The notes under the pieces were generated by a model, which was given only the letters and a program-made list of their open reading frames with translations, searched no databases and was not told the origin of the DNA. The translations under genes were made by a program, and so were the position numbers. From Clostridiales bacterium VE202-01 (GTDB taxonomy: Bacteria > Bacillota_I > Bacilli_A > Erysipelotrichales > Coprobacillaceae): a stretch of DNA of 34,870 bases. The stretch lies in NCBI GenBank assembly GCA_000508865.1, contig BAHP02000007.1:1-34870 (forward strand), given 5' to 3'. This document shows, piece by piece, positions 16,735 through 26,493 of this stretch; position 1 is the stretch's first letter, and each line of letters opens with the position of its first letter.

Positions 16735-16825
16735 TGGCGGAGACAGAGGGATTTGAACCCTCGCGCCAGTTTCCCGACCTACACCCTTAGCAGGGGCGCC
16801 TCTTCAGCCTCTTGAGTATGTCTCC
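16735..16825 (-). tRNA. tRNA-Ser (anticodon GCT)
   Basis: 91 bases with encoded CCA and a long variable arm, as in class II tRNAs. Acceptor GGAGACA / TGTCTCC, anticodon loop CTGCTAA giving GCT, T-arm GAGGGTTCAAATCCCTC. It is 7 bases upstream of tRNA-Asp in the same transcript. Confidence 0.97.
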
Positions 16826-16845
16826 GTTTCCTCGACTGCCTACTT

Positions 16846-16874
16846 ATAATATCATGTTTAGACTTATATTGCAA
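16846..16874 (-). promoter_or_regulatory. Promoter of the tRNA-Ser/tRNA-Asp unit
   Basis: -35 TTGCAA (16869-16874), 17-base spacer, -10 TATTAT (16846-16851), about 20 bases before tRNA-Ser. Confidence 0.65.
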
Positions 16875-16950
16875 TATATTTTTTGATTTTTTATTAAAAT
16901 CATTATTATCAATTCATGAAATCTCTAAATTATATTGATTTAATCAGATA

Positions 16951-17382
16951 TTATCGTTTTATTTCTCTACGTACAACATAATAATTATTTTTATCAATAT
17001 ATAAAATCATATATGTCAGCGGTAATGAAAACCGTTTTCTGCCACAACTGCCAGGGTTAAGATAATAAGTGTTATCGATCTTTTGTTCTAAATAGCGGTG
17101 AGAATGTCCAAAAATATAAAAATCGACATTTTGAACATCCTTCTTTTGATGCGTTAAATAAAATTTATGACCTGCTATCTCACAATTAAGCTCTTCAGGC
17201 AAATCAAATTTATCATTATTCCCCTTTACCGCTATAATTGGGGCAATTTTTTGTAATTGTTGATAAATTTCTTCTTTAACAAAATCACCAGCATGAAAAA
17301 TCAAATCACAAGTATTTAATTCTTTAATGACCTCATCTCTTAAAACATCGTGAGTATCAGAAATAATCGCAATCTTTTTCAT
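16951..17382 (-). CDS. YfcE/MJ0936-family metallophosphoesterase
   Basis: 143 residues from ATG at 17382, with GAAGGTG upstream. The metal-binding motifs are in order: SDTHD, HAGDFV, GNNDKFD, LTHQ and FGHSHRY. The family comprises small manganese-dependent phosphodiesterases, and the physiological substrate is unknown. It starts 21 bases after the ABC gene at 17404, so it may be carried on the ABC transcript. Confidence 0.9.
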   Translation of the reverse strand: MKKIAIISDTHDVLRDEVIKELNTCDLIFHAGDFVKEEIYQQLQKIAPIIAVKGNNDKFDLPEELNCEIAGHKFYLTHQKKDVQNVDFYIFGHSHRYLEQKIDNTYYLNPGSCGRKRFSLPLTYMILYIDKNNYYVVRREIKR

Positions 17383-17403
17383 TTTTTCACCTTCTATCAA
17401 AAA

Positions 17404-19146
17404 TTAATCACTAGATATTTTCCAATCTTGAGCTTTTTGTTGGGCTTCAACCATGGCAGCATACCAGCCCTTTTGTTGTAAAAGATCCTGGTGTCTTCCA
17501 CTTTCAATAATGACGCCATCATCTAAAACAATAATATTATCGGCATTGATGATCGTATTGAGACGATGGGCAATAACTAAAACCGTTTTATTTTTCATTA
17601 ATTTCTTAAAAGCTGCCTGTATTTCAAATTCATTATCGGCATCAAGATTTGAAGTTGTTTCATCCAATAAAATAATTGGCGCATCTTTTAGTAAAGCTCG
17701 GGCAATTGAAATTCTTTGTTTCTGACCTCCAGATAAAGTAGAACCACCCTCTGCGAGGATCGTATCATATCCATGCTCCATTTCTTTAATAAATTCATGA
17801 CAATTAGCAGCTTTTGCAGCAGCAATAACAGCTTCTTTAGTCGCATTCAAATTACCTAAACATATATTATTAAACACTGTATCATTTAATAAATATACAT
17901 CCTGAAAAACAATTGATATATATTTGGTTAAAGTATCTGGGGCAATTTCTTTTATATTTTCTCCACCAATCGTGATCATTCCCTTTTGCACATCCCAAAA
18001 ATGAGCTATCAAACTTGCTATTGTTGTTTTTCCAGAACCAGACGGACCAATCAAAGCAGTCGTTGTTCCTTGTCTAGCAAGAAATGAAACATCCTGCAGT
18101 ACTTTTAGACGATCTGAATATTGAAAAAATACATGTGAAAATTTAATATCATAATTCTTGAAACAAACAGTATCCTTTGTATAAGGTAATGGTTTTTCAT
18201 GTAATATCAACAAAATATTTTCTGATGCTTTTAAAATCGCACGAACTTGTGGATATAACGAGCTTAATACACTCATTATATTAGAAATTGAAACTGATAA
18301 TAAAATAATAATCAAAAAATCAACTCTGCTTATTATTCCTTTTGAAAATAAATACACGCCTAACATTAAAGTTATCGGAATGATAAAAGAAGTAATAGTA
18401 GAAAATCCTAATGCTAACGGTAAGAGGGAAACTTCAGCTTTAATCGATGCCGCTTTTAAATTTTGTAATGCTTGATTTAATCTTTTAAAATGACTCCCAA
18501 TCAGATTATATAAGCGAAATGTTTTCATTCCTGTTACATATTCAATGATCTGGGCTATAACATCTTGATTTGCTCTTTTTAATTTTACAGAATTTTTTGC
18601 TGAAATCTTTCCCGATATAATAAGCAAAGGCATTGCTATAATGACTAATATCATTAAAACAAGACCAAATTGCCAATTTATCAAAAAAGCAACTATTATA
18701 GAAATAATCGTAAAAGAAATAACTTTAACTAGATCACATAAACAATGTGTGATGATCGTATTAAAATCACTGACATCAGTAATTAAAACTTCTGTTAATT
18801 TTCCAATACTATTGTTATCAAAATAGCCCAAATTTAAGCGGCGTAAATGATTTGCTATTTGCAATCTTAGATGATAAGTTATTTTTGAACCCGTACACTG
18901 AGCTTTTGTAAAACTGATTGCTTGTATTATACACCGTACAACAAAAACTATAATTAAAACAGTAGTATATAATAAAAGTTTTTGATAAGTAAATGTTTTA
19001 TTTAATAGATCCAGTAACAAAAACAGCATAATTCCATACATATATGAATTTAATAAAGAATCAATGATCGATAAAACAACTGGTAAAATAAGTTTTTTAC
19101 TTTCTTTACCTGACAGTTCTTTAATCCAGCAAATCACTTTGATCAT
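17404..19146 (-). CDS. ABC transporter, fused permease/ATPase, pair 1 second subunit
   Basis: 580 residues. A six-helix type IV (exporter-fold) membrane domain takes up residues 1-310, followed by the nucleotide-binding domain. Walker A is GPSGSGKTTIA, the signature LSGGQKQR, Walker B IILLDETTSNLD and the switch His is in VIAHRL. The ATG overlaps the end of the preceding ABC gene by four bases (ATGA), so the two half-transporters are coupled and probably form a heterodimer. Overall look and the nearby AraC-type regulator recall YbtPQ/IrtAB-type siderophore importers, but drug or peptide export cannot be excluded. Confidence 0.88.
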   Translation of the reverse strand: MIKVICWIKELSGKESKKLILPVVLSIIDSLLNSYMYGIMLFLLLDLLNKTFTYQKLLLYTTVLIIVFVVRCIIQAISFTKAQCTGSKITYHLRLQIANHLRRLNLGYFDNNSIGKLTEVLITDVSDFNTIITHCLCDLVKVISFTIISIIVAFLINWQFGLVLMILVIIAMPLLIISGKISAKNSVKLKRANQDVIAQIIEYVTGMKTFRLYNLIGSHFKRLNQALQNLKAASIKAEVSLLPLALGFSTITSFIIPITLMLGVYLFSKGIISRVDFLIIILLSVSISNIMSVLSSLYPQVRAILKASENILLILHEKPLPYTKDTVCFKNYDIKFSHVFFQYSDRLKVLQDVSFLARQGTTTALIGPSGSGKTTIASLIAHFWDVQKGMITIGGENIKEIAPDTLTKYISIVFQDVYLLNDTVFNNICLGNLNATKEAVIAAAKAANCHEFIKEMEHGYDTILAEGGSTLSGGQKQRISIARALLKDAPIILLDETTSNLDADNEFEIQAAFKKLMKNKTVLVIAHRLNTIINADNIIVLDDGVIIESGRHQDLLQQKGWYAAMVEAQQKAQDWKISSD

Positions 19147-20891
19147 TTAAAATCACCTCTTTTGCAATAAATATCCCACATTTTTTTATATCTTTCATCT
19201 TGCTGTAACAAAGTGCTATGAGTCCCTTTTTCTTTCAATCGTCCATTTTCAAAGACGCAGATCTGATCAGCTTCTACTATCGTATGTAGACGATGAGCTA
19301 TCATGATCGTTGTTTTTCCTTTTAATAGCGTTTCCAAAGCCAACTGTATTTTATGTTCATTTTCGAGATCTGTAAAACTGGTTGCTTCATCAAAAATAAT
19401 AATAGGTGAATTTTTTAAAATAGCTCTAGCAATGCATATGCGCTGTTTTTGTCCTCCCGACATCTTTATTCCCGTTTCTCCTGTTTTGGTTTGGTATCCA
19501 TGCGGTAAAGTTAAAATAAAATCATGTATTTGTGCAGCTTTAGCAGCCTTTTCCACTTCTTCTTGAGAACAGTTTTTTTTGCCAATTGCAATATTTTGGT
19601 AAATCGTATCATTTAACATAAAAGTTTCTTGAAATACAAAAGAAATAAGCTCCATCAGATTATCAGTGGCAATATCTTTTATATCAATTCCATCAATTTT
19701 AATAGCTCCCTCGACAACATCAAAGAAACGGGGAATCAACTGAGCTGCTGTTGTTTTTCCCGCCCCTGATGCTCCCACCAAAGCTGTAAAACTACCTTTT
19801 TCTATCTCTAAATCAACATTTTTTAAAACCATCTTTTTATTATAAGCAAAACTTACATTTTCAAATTGAATTGCATGTGTTTTGGTAACCTCTATATGCT
19901 GATGCTTTGATCTTATTTCCGGAATATCCATTACTCGCTTGATTTCTGCCAGCCCCGAAGAAATTTGACTAAAAATCTGGGCAAAATTCAATAAATTATT
20001 ATATGAAGATAAAAAAACAATACTCATAATAATGAAAAAAATATATTGTTCTAACCCCAAATTTCCCTTTAAATACATGTATCCTCCTATTGGCAAAACA
20101 AAAAAGATCCCCGATTCAATCACGACCTTCATCACGGCACTTAGCGGAGCTAAGATCTTGCTGAATCTTATCCATAAATCATTATAATCATAAATAGCAT
20201 GAGCATAGTTTTTATACGAATCTGCTGTTAAATTATAAGCTTTCATAACTGACATGCCACTAATATACTGCATGATTCCAGAATTACAATTTCCTAAAAT
20301 AGTCGAAAAGTCTTTCATGATCGGTTTAGCAATATGCATCTCCAGCATTTGAATAATTAAAGTAATTAAAATAGGCACGACTAATATTAAGGTCATAAGA
20401 TAATTTACATAAAACAAATAAATAAAAACAATAATAGGAACCACAACAGCTACTGTTATATCAGGAATTTGATGTGCAAAAAAATTTTCTAATCGTTCAA
20501 CATCCTCCACTAATATTTTTTTGATTTCACCAGTATTATGATCAGTAAAAAAGCCTAATTCCACCTTTCCAAGATGTTTACACATTTTTTTCCTTACAAC
20601 ATAAAGCAGATTATAAGCACCAATATGTGTGATTGCCATCGAAAATGCCAAAAATACAAATTTTAAAACAATTGCTAAAGCAGCTATAGATCCATATAGC
20701 AAAACACTTTTTATTTCACCATTATCATCAGATAAAAATAAGATCGTTTTAAAAATCATGATATACGGTACAAAAGTCATCAGTCCTGATATGATGCTTA
20801 AAATGATTGCGATATACAGTGAAATTTTCTGATTATTATCAGTTAATTGAAAAAGATATTTTGATTTAACACGGTCTTGTTCTTTTTCCAT
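19143..20891 (-). CDS. ABC transporter, fused permease/ATPase, pair 1 first subunit
   Basis: 582 residues from ATG at 20891, chosen for the perfect GGAGGTAAAG before it over in-frame starts further up. N-terminal exporter-fold membrane domain, then Walker A GASGAGKTTAAQL, signature MSGGQKQR and Walker B IIIFDEATS. The D-loop is unusual, reading SFTD instead of SALD. The upstream region carries a GTTAG-N6-CTAAC operator (20907-20922) and, further up, the separate palindrome expected for the divergent TetR gene. Confidence 0.88.
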   Translation of the reverse strand: MEKEQDRVKSKYLFQLTDNNQKISLYIAIILSIISGLMTFVPYIMIFKTILFLSDDNGEIKSVLLYGSIAALAIVLKFVFLAFSMAITHIGAYNLLYVVRKKMCKHLGKVELGFFTDHNTGEIKKILVEDVERLENFFAHQIPDITVAVVVPIIVFIYLFYVNYLMTLILVVPILITLIIQMLEMHIAKPIMKDFSTILGNCNSGIMQYISGMSVMKAYNLTADSYKNYAHAIYDYNDLWIRFSKILAPLSAVMKVVIESGIFFVLPIGGYMYLKGNLGLEQYIFFIIMSIVFLSSYNNLLNFAQIFSQISSGLAEIKRVMDIPEIRSKHQHIEVTKTHAIQFENVSFAYNKKMVLKNVDLEIEKGSFTALVGASGAGKTTAAQLIPRFFDVVEGAIKIDGIDIKDIATDNLMELISFVFQETFMLNDTIYQNIAIGKKNCSQEEVEKAAKAAQIHDFILTLPHGYQTKTGETGIKMSGGQKQRICIARAILKNSPIIIFDEATSFTDLENEHKIQLALETLLKGKTTIMIAHRLHTIVEADQICVFENGRLKEKGTHSTLLQQDERYKKMWDIYCKRGDFK

Positions 20892-20906
20892 CTTTACCTC
20901 CAATAA

Positions 20907-20922
20907 GTTAGAACTATCTAAC
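20907..20922. promoter_or_regulatory. GTTAG-N6-CTAAC operator, ABC pair 1
   Basis: GTTAGA-ACTA-TCTAAC, a perfect 6-bp inverted repeat with a 4-base centre, 15 bases before the ABC start. It is one of six sites of the same geometry in this window. Confidence 0.65.
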
Positions 20923-20939
20923 ATCATTTTTTTAAATAA

Positions 20940-20957
20940 ATGTCACACTAGTGACAT
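20940..20957. promoter_or_regulatory. Probable TetR operator
   Basis: ATGTCAC-ACTA-GTGACAT, 7-bp perfect arms with a 4-base centre, between the divergent ABC and tetR genes. A plus-strand -10 TATAAT follows at 20972-20977, so binding here would block tetR and could affect ABC pair 1. Confidence 0.6.
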
Positions 20958-21056
20958 CTTTAAATCAATGATATAATATCAACATAAAAAATTCAATAAA
21001 ACCCAAACAAGTGCTACATATATCAAATTTTGGGGCATGAAAGGAGTAATAAAACA

Positions 21057-21625
21057 ATGACAATAATAAATATCCAAAATCTAAGCCGTTGCCAACAATG
21101 CTTTATAAAAGCTTTGTTGGAACTATTAGAGAAAAAAGTTTTGATACGATAACAATCAAAGAACTTGCAAAAAAAGCTGATTACGACCGAAAAACATTCT
21201 ATCGACACTTTACAAAAAAAGAAGATATTTTGAAATTATACTGTGGTCATATTTTACAAGAAATGTCAACTTCAATAAAAAACAGAGGTCCTTTGACTTT
21301 TAAAACATATATTCTTTCATATTTTGAATTTTGGGATAAACACATCGACTTCTTATATCTTTTAGAAAAAAATCATCTGCTGCACTTTTTAGGAGACCTC
21401 CAAGATGATCTTATATATCAACACGTTGGAAAAAACATTCAACCTGAAATTCCTGAAACTCTAGAAGCTGCTTTAGATTATTCAAAATATGCTTACTATT
21501 TTACCCAAGGTGGTCTTTGGAATATCCTTATTCACTGGATCAAAGAGAATTCACGCAATGTACCAGAACAATTAACTGCTCATATTCTTGATTATCTCAA
21601 AGAGGCTCAAAACTATATTGAATAA
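21057..21625 (+). CDS. TetR-family transcriptional regulator (frameshifted near 21132-21137)
   Basis: ATG at 21057 with AAGGAG ten bases upstream opens a frame reading MTIINIQNLSRCQQ and FIKALLELLEKK. Restoring one A in the six-A run at 21132-21137 joins it to SFDTITIKELAKKADYDRKTFYRHF, the TetR helix-turn-helix. The repaired protein is about 189 residues. The C-terminal part (FKTYILSYFEFW, YAYYFTQGGLWNILIHW) fits the subgroup of TetR proteins with a short ligand domain. Divergent from ABC pair 1 and convergent with ABC pair 2, it is inferred to control one or both. Confidence 0.85.
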
Positions 21626-21655
21626 AAATTTGATGAGGCCTTAAATTTTGCTTTT

Positions 21656-21690
21656 AATAAAAAGGTGTTCACTAAAAACACCCTTTTATT
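21656..21690. terminator. Two-way terminator between tetR and ABC pair 2
   Basis: AATAAAAAGGTGTT / AACACCCTTTTATT with a 7-nt loop; A- and T-rich flanks on both strands suit convergent genes. Confidence 0.75.
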
Positions 21691-23421
21691 AGATAGCCCA
21701 ATTGGCACTATCTTTTTGCAGATAAAATAATTTATGATATAGACCCTGTTGCATTAATAATTGTTTATGGGTTCCCTGTTCAACGATTTTTCCATTATTT
21801 AAAACAAATATCTGATCTGCTTCAGTAATCGTTTTTAATCTATGAGCAATCATTATTACCGTTTTTCCACGGACTAATTTAGAAATTGCTTTTTGGATCA
21901 AAACTTCATTTTCAGGATCCAGACTTGCAGTAGCTTCATCCAATAAAATAATCGGAGCATCTTTTAAAATAGCTCTAGCAATAGAAAGCCGCTGTCGCTG
22001 TCCTCCCGATAATGTTGCCCCATTTTCTCCTAAAACAGTATCATATCCCCCTGGTAACTGTTCAATATATTCATGAATCATTGCTGCTTTTGCTGCAGCA
22101 ATCACTTCTTCTTTTGAGGCCTTCATATTGCCAATATGAATATTATTATATATCGTATCATTAAACAAAATTACGTCTTGAAAGACAAATGACATATACT
22201 GCATCAAACTATCAGGCTGAATTTCTTTAATATTTTTATTACCGATCGTAATCATCCCTTTATCAACATCAAAAAATCGTGAAATCAATTTAACTAAAGT
22301 ACTTTTTCCGCTACCAGAAGGACCAACAAAAGCAATAACTGAGCCTTGAGGAATCTGCATACTAACATCATCAATAACGAGATTCTTTTGATAAGCAAAA
22401 GAAATATGATCGATATTAATATTAAAATTATCGACTGTCGCCTTTTTTCCGGCCATTGGTACAGCTGTTAAGACAGTACGCATACGTTTTGTAACTGTTT
22501 CTAAATGCAATAACGTTGAAAGCTGTCCCATCAATGCAATGATTGGTCCATAAATTCTAGTAGAAATCATTAAAAACATCAATAAATTTATAAACTCTAT
22601 TTTACCTTCACTTAAAAGCGAAACCCCTATAAAAATCGATATTCCTAGTCCAGCCTGTAAAATAATATTAGCACTTGAAATAAACATCCCCACTATCAAT
22701 TCAACTTTGATTGCTATTTTTTTCATTGCAAGTAAGGCTTGATTTAAAGCTTGAAATTGCTGTCCCGCTAAATTATTCGCTTTAATAACTTTGATTCCTT
22801 CAAGATATTCTTGAACCTGATTAGAAGCTTCTAAATTTGTTGCTACCTGTTTTTCAAATAAACTTCTTTGTTTTTTTCGACTTAATAAAATAACCAAAAA
22901 AGAAACTGGTAGTGTACTAAAAACTGCTAAAGCCATTCGCCAATCGAAAAATGACATCCCAATACAAGTGATCGTCATCGACACTACATTAGCAATGAGC
23001 GGGGGCAGCGTACTGCTAAGCATTGATTCCATACTTCGACAATCAGCCATCATATTAGTTGTTAATTCTGAAAGATCTTTAGTATTAAAAAAACTCATTG
23101 GCAGTTTTTCAAGCTGTTTAGCCAGCCGAACTCTTATATTTTTAGCTTCTAGATAAGAAACAAGATATGTCTTTTTATAATCATTTTTGCCGCCAGAAAA
23201 ACGATTACAGCAAAAACAATTCCCATTACAAACATTAGCCATAATTTAGTTTGGTTTAAAGGTTTTCCATTAAGAGGATTTAATATTTCAACAAAAATAC
23301 CTACTGCGATCATAACGGGTAATAACATCGTGAGATTAGTTATTGTACAAGCAATAATAGCTTTCTTTAAATCTTGATAACCTTTTTCGCTTAATAATAA
23401 ATATTTCTTTAACCTTTTCAC
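21689..23421 (-). CDS. ABC transporter, fused permease/ATPase, pair 2 second subunit (frameshifted near 23184-23188)
   Basis: The N-terminal piece (MKRLKKYLLLSEKGYQDLKK, two membrane helices) and the main piece join when one A is restored to the five-A run at 23184-23188, reading FLAAKNDYKKTYLVSYLEA. The repaired length is about 577 residues. The ATPase domain has GPSGSGKSTLVKL, LSGGQRQR and IILLDEATASLDPENE, all canonical. Its start overlaps the previous gene by four bases (ATGA). It is the likely heterodimer partner of the gene at 23418-25230. Confidence 0.88.
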
Positions 23422-25230
23422 ATTAATTCCGCCTTTCTATATACTTTCCATTGCTTCGCTTCAGTATAATCATGCCACATCGCAGCATAACGGCCATTGT
23501 TTTTAAGCAATTCATCATGCCTTCCTTTTTCAATTAAACGTCCCTGTTCTAAGACAATGATTTGATCGGCATATTGAACTGTTGAAAGGCGATGAGCAAT
23601 CATTATAACTGTTTTATTCTTCATTAGCTGTCTAAGCGCTTTTTGAATCAAATATTCGTTTTCAATATCACAAAATGAACTCGCTTCATCCAATACTAAT
23701 ATAGGAGCATTTTTGATCATTGCTCGAGCAATCGTGATTCGTTGTTTTTCTCCTCCAGAAAGATATGTTCCTGCCACTCCGATCAAAGTATCGTAGCCCT
23801 GTGGCAATTTCATAATAAAATCATGACATTGTGCTAATTTTGCAACTCTAATAATTTCTTCATCAGTAGCATCTGGTTTACCGATTCTAATATTTTCTTT
23901 TATCGATATTTTAAATAAAAATGTATCTTGAAAAACAAAACTGATCGTCTCCATCAACGCTGCTGTTTTAAGATCTCTAATATCAACATCACCAATTTTA
24001 ATATTTCCTGCATCCACATCATAAAAACGACAAATCAAATTAGCAATCGTACTCTTTCCACCACCACTAGGGCCAACAATTGCCGTAATTTTTCCTTGAG
24101 GAATCTTAAAACTGACATTATCCAATGCTTTGATATCCTCTTTTTTATCATATGCAAAACTTACATGATCCAATATTATCGCGGTATCTTTGATTGACGA
24201 TGAATGAAGCGCTTCTTTATTTTCAGGAATATTCAAAATTTCATCCATTCTAGCTACGTCACCATTAATTTTCATAAATGATTCTGAAATATACATGATC
24301 TTATTTAGAACTCCTGCAATCGAAGGAACGAAAATTAAATAAAAAATAAATGTTGTTACAAAGGCAGGATAATTTGTCGTATGTTTCGCTAAATAGATAC
24401 CTAAAGGAATTAAAAATAAATAAATATTATTAATGATCGTCGTAAATGCTGGCATCCAGTTTTTCCAGCCCATTGAAAAAGCAATTGCAAACTGCGTATA
24501 TCTTTCAAATGCTGCATCTAACTTTTTAAAAAATCCGCCACCTTGATTAAATGCTTTAATAACACTCATTCCCCGAATGTATTCTACCGATGCACTACTC
24601 ATGTCTTCTAAAGCCGTTTGATAATTCTGCATGTTTTTTTTTCGCTTCTTTCCCACCATAACCAAGAAATTGTGTTAAAACTGCCAAAACGATCCCAAGC
24701 ATTGAAACTAGTCCATAACGCCAATCGATTGCCAATAAAATGATCATCATAACAACCACAGCTGTAAATGAAGCAACTAGATCAGGTAATTGATGAGCAA
24801 TAAATCCTTCTATACTTTCAATATTTTCATCCATAATTTTTCGCATTCGACCACTGCCAATTAAATAATGATAACCTAAAGGAATTTTTGTCAGATGTTT
24901 TGCAAAGATTATTTTTAATTCATAGAGTGTTCCAAATGCAGCTAAATGAGAACATAGTAACGCTAAAAAATAAATTAGGATATTTGCAAAGATACCAGCT
25001 ATAGCAAACCAGGCATAAGACATGATCACCTTGACATCCAATAAAGAAAAATCCGGATAAATTTGAATAATTTCTCTAATGATCAAATAAATTGCTAAAT
25101 AGGAAACAAAAGAAGCTATTGCTGCTAAAGAAGATAAAATCATTGATCCGATTACTAATCCTTTTTTATCTGCAGCTAGTTCTAAACATCTTGATAAGCC
25201 CTTTTTGGGTTTCAATTTTTCTTCATTCAT
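23418..25230 (-). CDS. ABC transporter, fused permease/ATPase, pair 2 first subunit (frameshifted near 24634-24642)
   Basis: Starts at ATG 25230 (AAAGGAG seven bases before). The membrane-domain frame and the following frame are joined by removing one A from the nine-A run at 24634-24642, giving GGKEAKKNMQNYQTALEDM and a protein of about 603 residues. ATPase motifs: GPSGGGKSTIANL, LSGGEKQR, ILVLDEASS. As in pair 1, the first subunit has a non-standard D-loop, here SFCD. The leader contains a 12-bp inverted repeat with the shared GTTAG-N6-CTAAC core. Confidence 0.88.
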
Positions 25231-25245
25231 ACATTTTCTCCTTTC

Positions 25246-25280
25246 AAAAAAACGCAAGTTAGCTAAAACTAACTTGCGTT
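25246..25280 (-). promoter_or_regulatory. Inverted repeat acting as shared-type operator and araC terminator
   Basis: Perfect arms AACGCAAGTTAG / CTAACTTGCGTT (25251-25262, 25269-25280) around a 6-base centre; the core is GTTAG-N6-CTAAC at 25258-25273. On the minus strand it is followed by seven Ts, a textbook terminator for araC. A -10 TATAAT lies directly upstream at 25282-25287 (no clear -35), so the same DNA is also the ABC pair 2 start region. Confidence 0.65.
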
Positions 25281-25350
25281 AATTATAAAAATTTATTCTC
25301 TTTTCTTCTACCCTGATACGTCTACTATCCTTATAAAATAGCCCAAAAAG

Positions 25351-26298
25351 TCATTTTCTTTTTCGATATTCCTTGGGTAAGATTCCATAAACTGCAGTAA
25401 AGGCTGCTGAAAATTTACTCGGGTTTGCATAACCTAATGAAAGCGCAATATCGCTAATATTTTTATCTGTCTCTTTCAACTGCTTTGCAGCAATATTCAT
25501 TTTATATTTTTTTAAATAATTATACGGTGTTTCACCATAAATTTGTTTAAAAATCATTTTAAAAACTGTCATACTTATAGAATTTTCATTAATTAACTGC
25601 ACTAATGAAATTCTATTTTCCAGATCCTCGATCATTCGATCATGAATCTTTTTGACTATTTGTATTTTGCCTTTATCAAAATACTGAAAACTACAACCAT
25701 GATTTTGACAAAGCTGTTCAAGATAATAACAAATTTCTAATGCCTTGATTTTATAATAATTTAAATTATGAATATCGATTCCTTGATAAATATCGATAAA
25801 TAATTGTCGCATACTATTGCTAGCTTTAGATAAATACCAGTTTTTATCTAAATCAAGATGTTTGCCTAAATGTTTAATATCTAACGATAATTCAAAAACA
25901 GCATCAACAAATGACTGATCTAAATGATCTTGCTCAATTACTAAGGAAACTGTTTTACAGCTGTTTAAAGGAAAAGATGTTGAAATCGGAAGATATTTAG
26001 AGCTGCAGATACTAAAATATCCTTCAGGAATATAAACGATCTGATGATTAGCAAATTCACACTCATAACGTCCTTCTAATGTATAAGTAAGACATAAAAC
26101 ATCATGATCATAAGTTTGCGTAAAAATAAGATCATCGGTATCAACATCGACTATCACGATTTGCATCCCTTTACAAATCAAAAAATAATAAACGTCTCCT
26201 TTACCCATACATCCATAATCAATTTTAAGATAATCTTTTTCAATTTTTGTTATAAAGGCTTGTTTACTAAACCATTCTTTATGATATATATCTTTCAT
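25351..26298 (-). CDS. AraC-family transcriptional regulator
   Basis: 315 residues. The last ~100 residues hold the double helix-turn-helix: ISLVQLINENSISMTVFKMIFKQIYGETPYNYLKKYKMNIA, then ISDIALSLGYANPSKFSAAF and PKEYRKRK. The N-terminal ~200 residues are a cupin-like or unassigned sensing domain. Similar regulators (YbtA, PchR type) control siderophore uptake, and this one sits directly upstream of ABC pair 2 in the same direction. Its own promoter has a GTTAG-type operator. SD GAGGT. The ligand is unknown. Confidence 0.88.
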   Translation of the reverse strand: MKDIYHKEWFSKQAFITKIEKDYLKIDYGCMGKGDVYYFLICKGMQIVIVDVDTDDLIFTQTYDHDVLCLTYTLEGRYECEFANHQIVYIPEGYFSICSSKYLPISTSFPLNSCKTVSLVIEQDHLDQSFVDAVFELSLDIKHLGKHLDLDKNWYLSKASNSMRQLFIDIYQGIDIHNLNYYKIKALEICYYLEQLCQNHGCSFQYFDKGKIQIVKKIHDRMIEDLENRISLVQLINENSISMTVFKMIFKQIYGETPYNYLKKYKMNIAAKQLKETDKNISDIALSLGYANPSKFSAAFTAVYGILPKEYRKRK

Positions 26299-26310
26299 AT
26301 CAGTACCTCG

Positions 26311-26358
26311 ATTAGCTTTAACTAACTTTAGTTTATCATTTTACCCTCACATCGACAA
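26311..26358 (-). promoter_or_regulatory. araC promoter with GTTAG-type operator
   Basis: -35 TTGTCG (26353-26358), 17-base spacer, -10 TAAACT (26330-26335). The operator on the minus strand, GTTAG-TTAAAG-CTAAT, lies at 26311-26326, three bases beyond the -10, over the expected start site. Confidence 0.65.
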
Positions 26359-26448
26359 GCCTCTTTATCCTATCATTCATCATGATTTATATATTAATAT
26401 TACGATAACAATAAATCTTATATCTATTTTACAAAAATTTTCTACTAA

Positions 26449-26479
26449 ATAAGCAGCTTGAAACTATCAAGCTGCTTAT
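26449..26479 (-). terminator. Terminator after the FMN-binding protein gene
   Basis: 13-bp perfect stem ATAAGCAGCTTGA / TCAAGCTGCTTAT with a 5-nt loop. The following minus-strand sequence is only moderately T-rich (TTAGTAG). Confidence 0.65.
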
Positions 26480-26493
26480 CACTTTATTATTGA

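Noticed and set aside
23149-23421. Separate small membrane protein ahead of ABC pair 2
   Set aside because: It is the N-terminus of the ABC subunit cut off by a one-base gap in an A-run.
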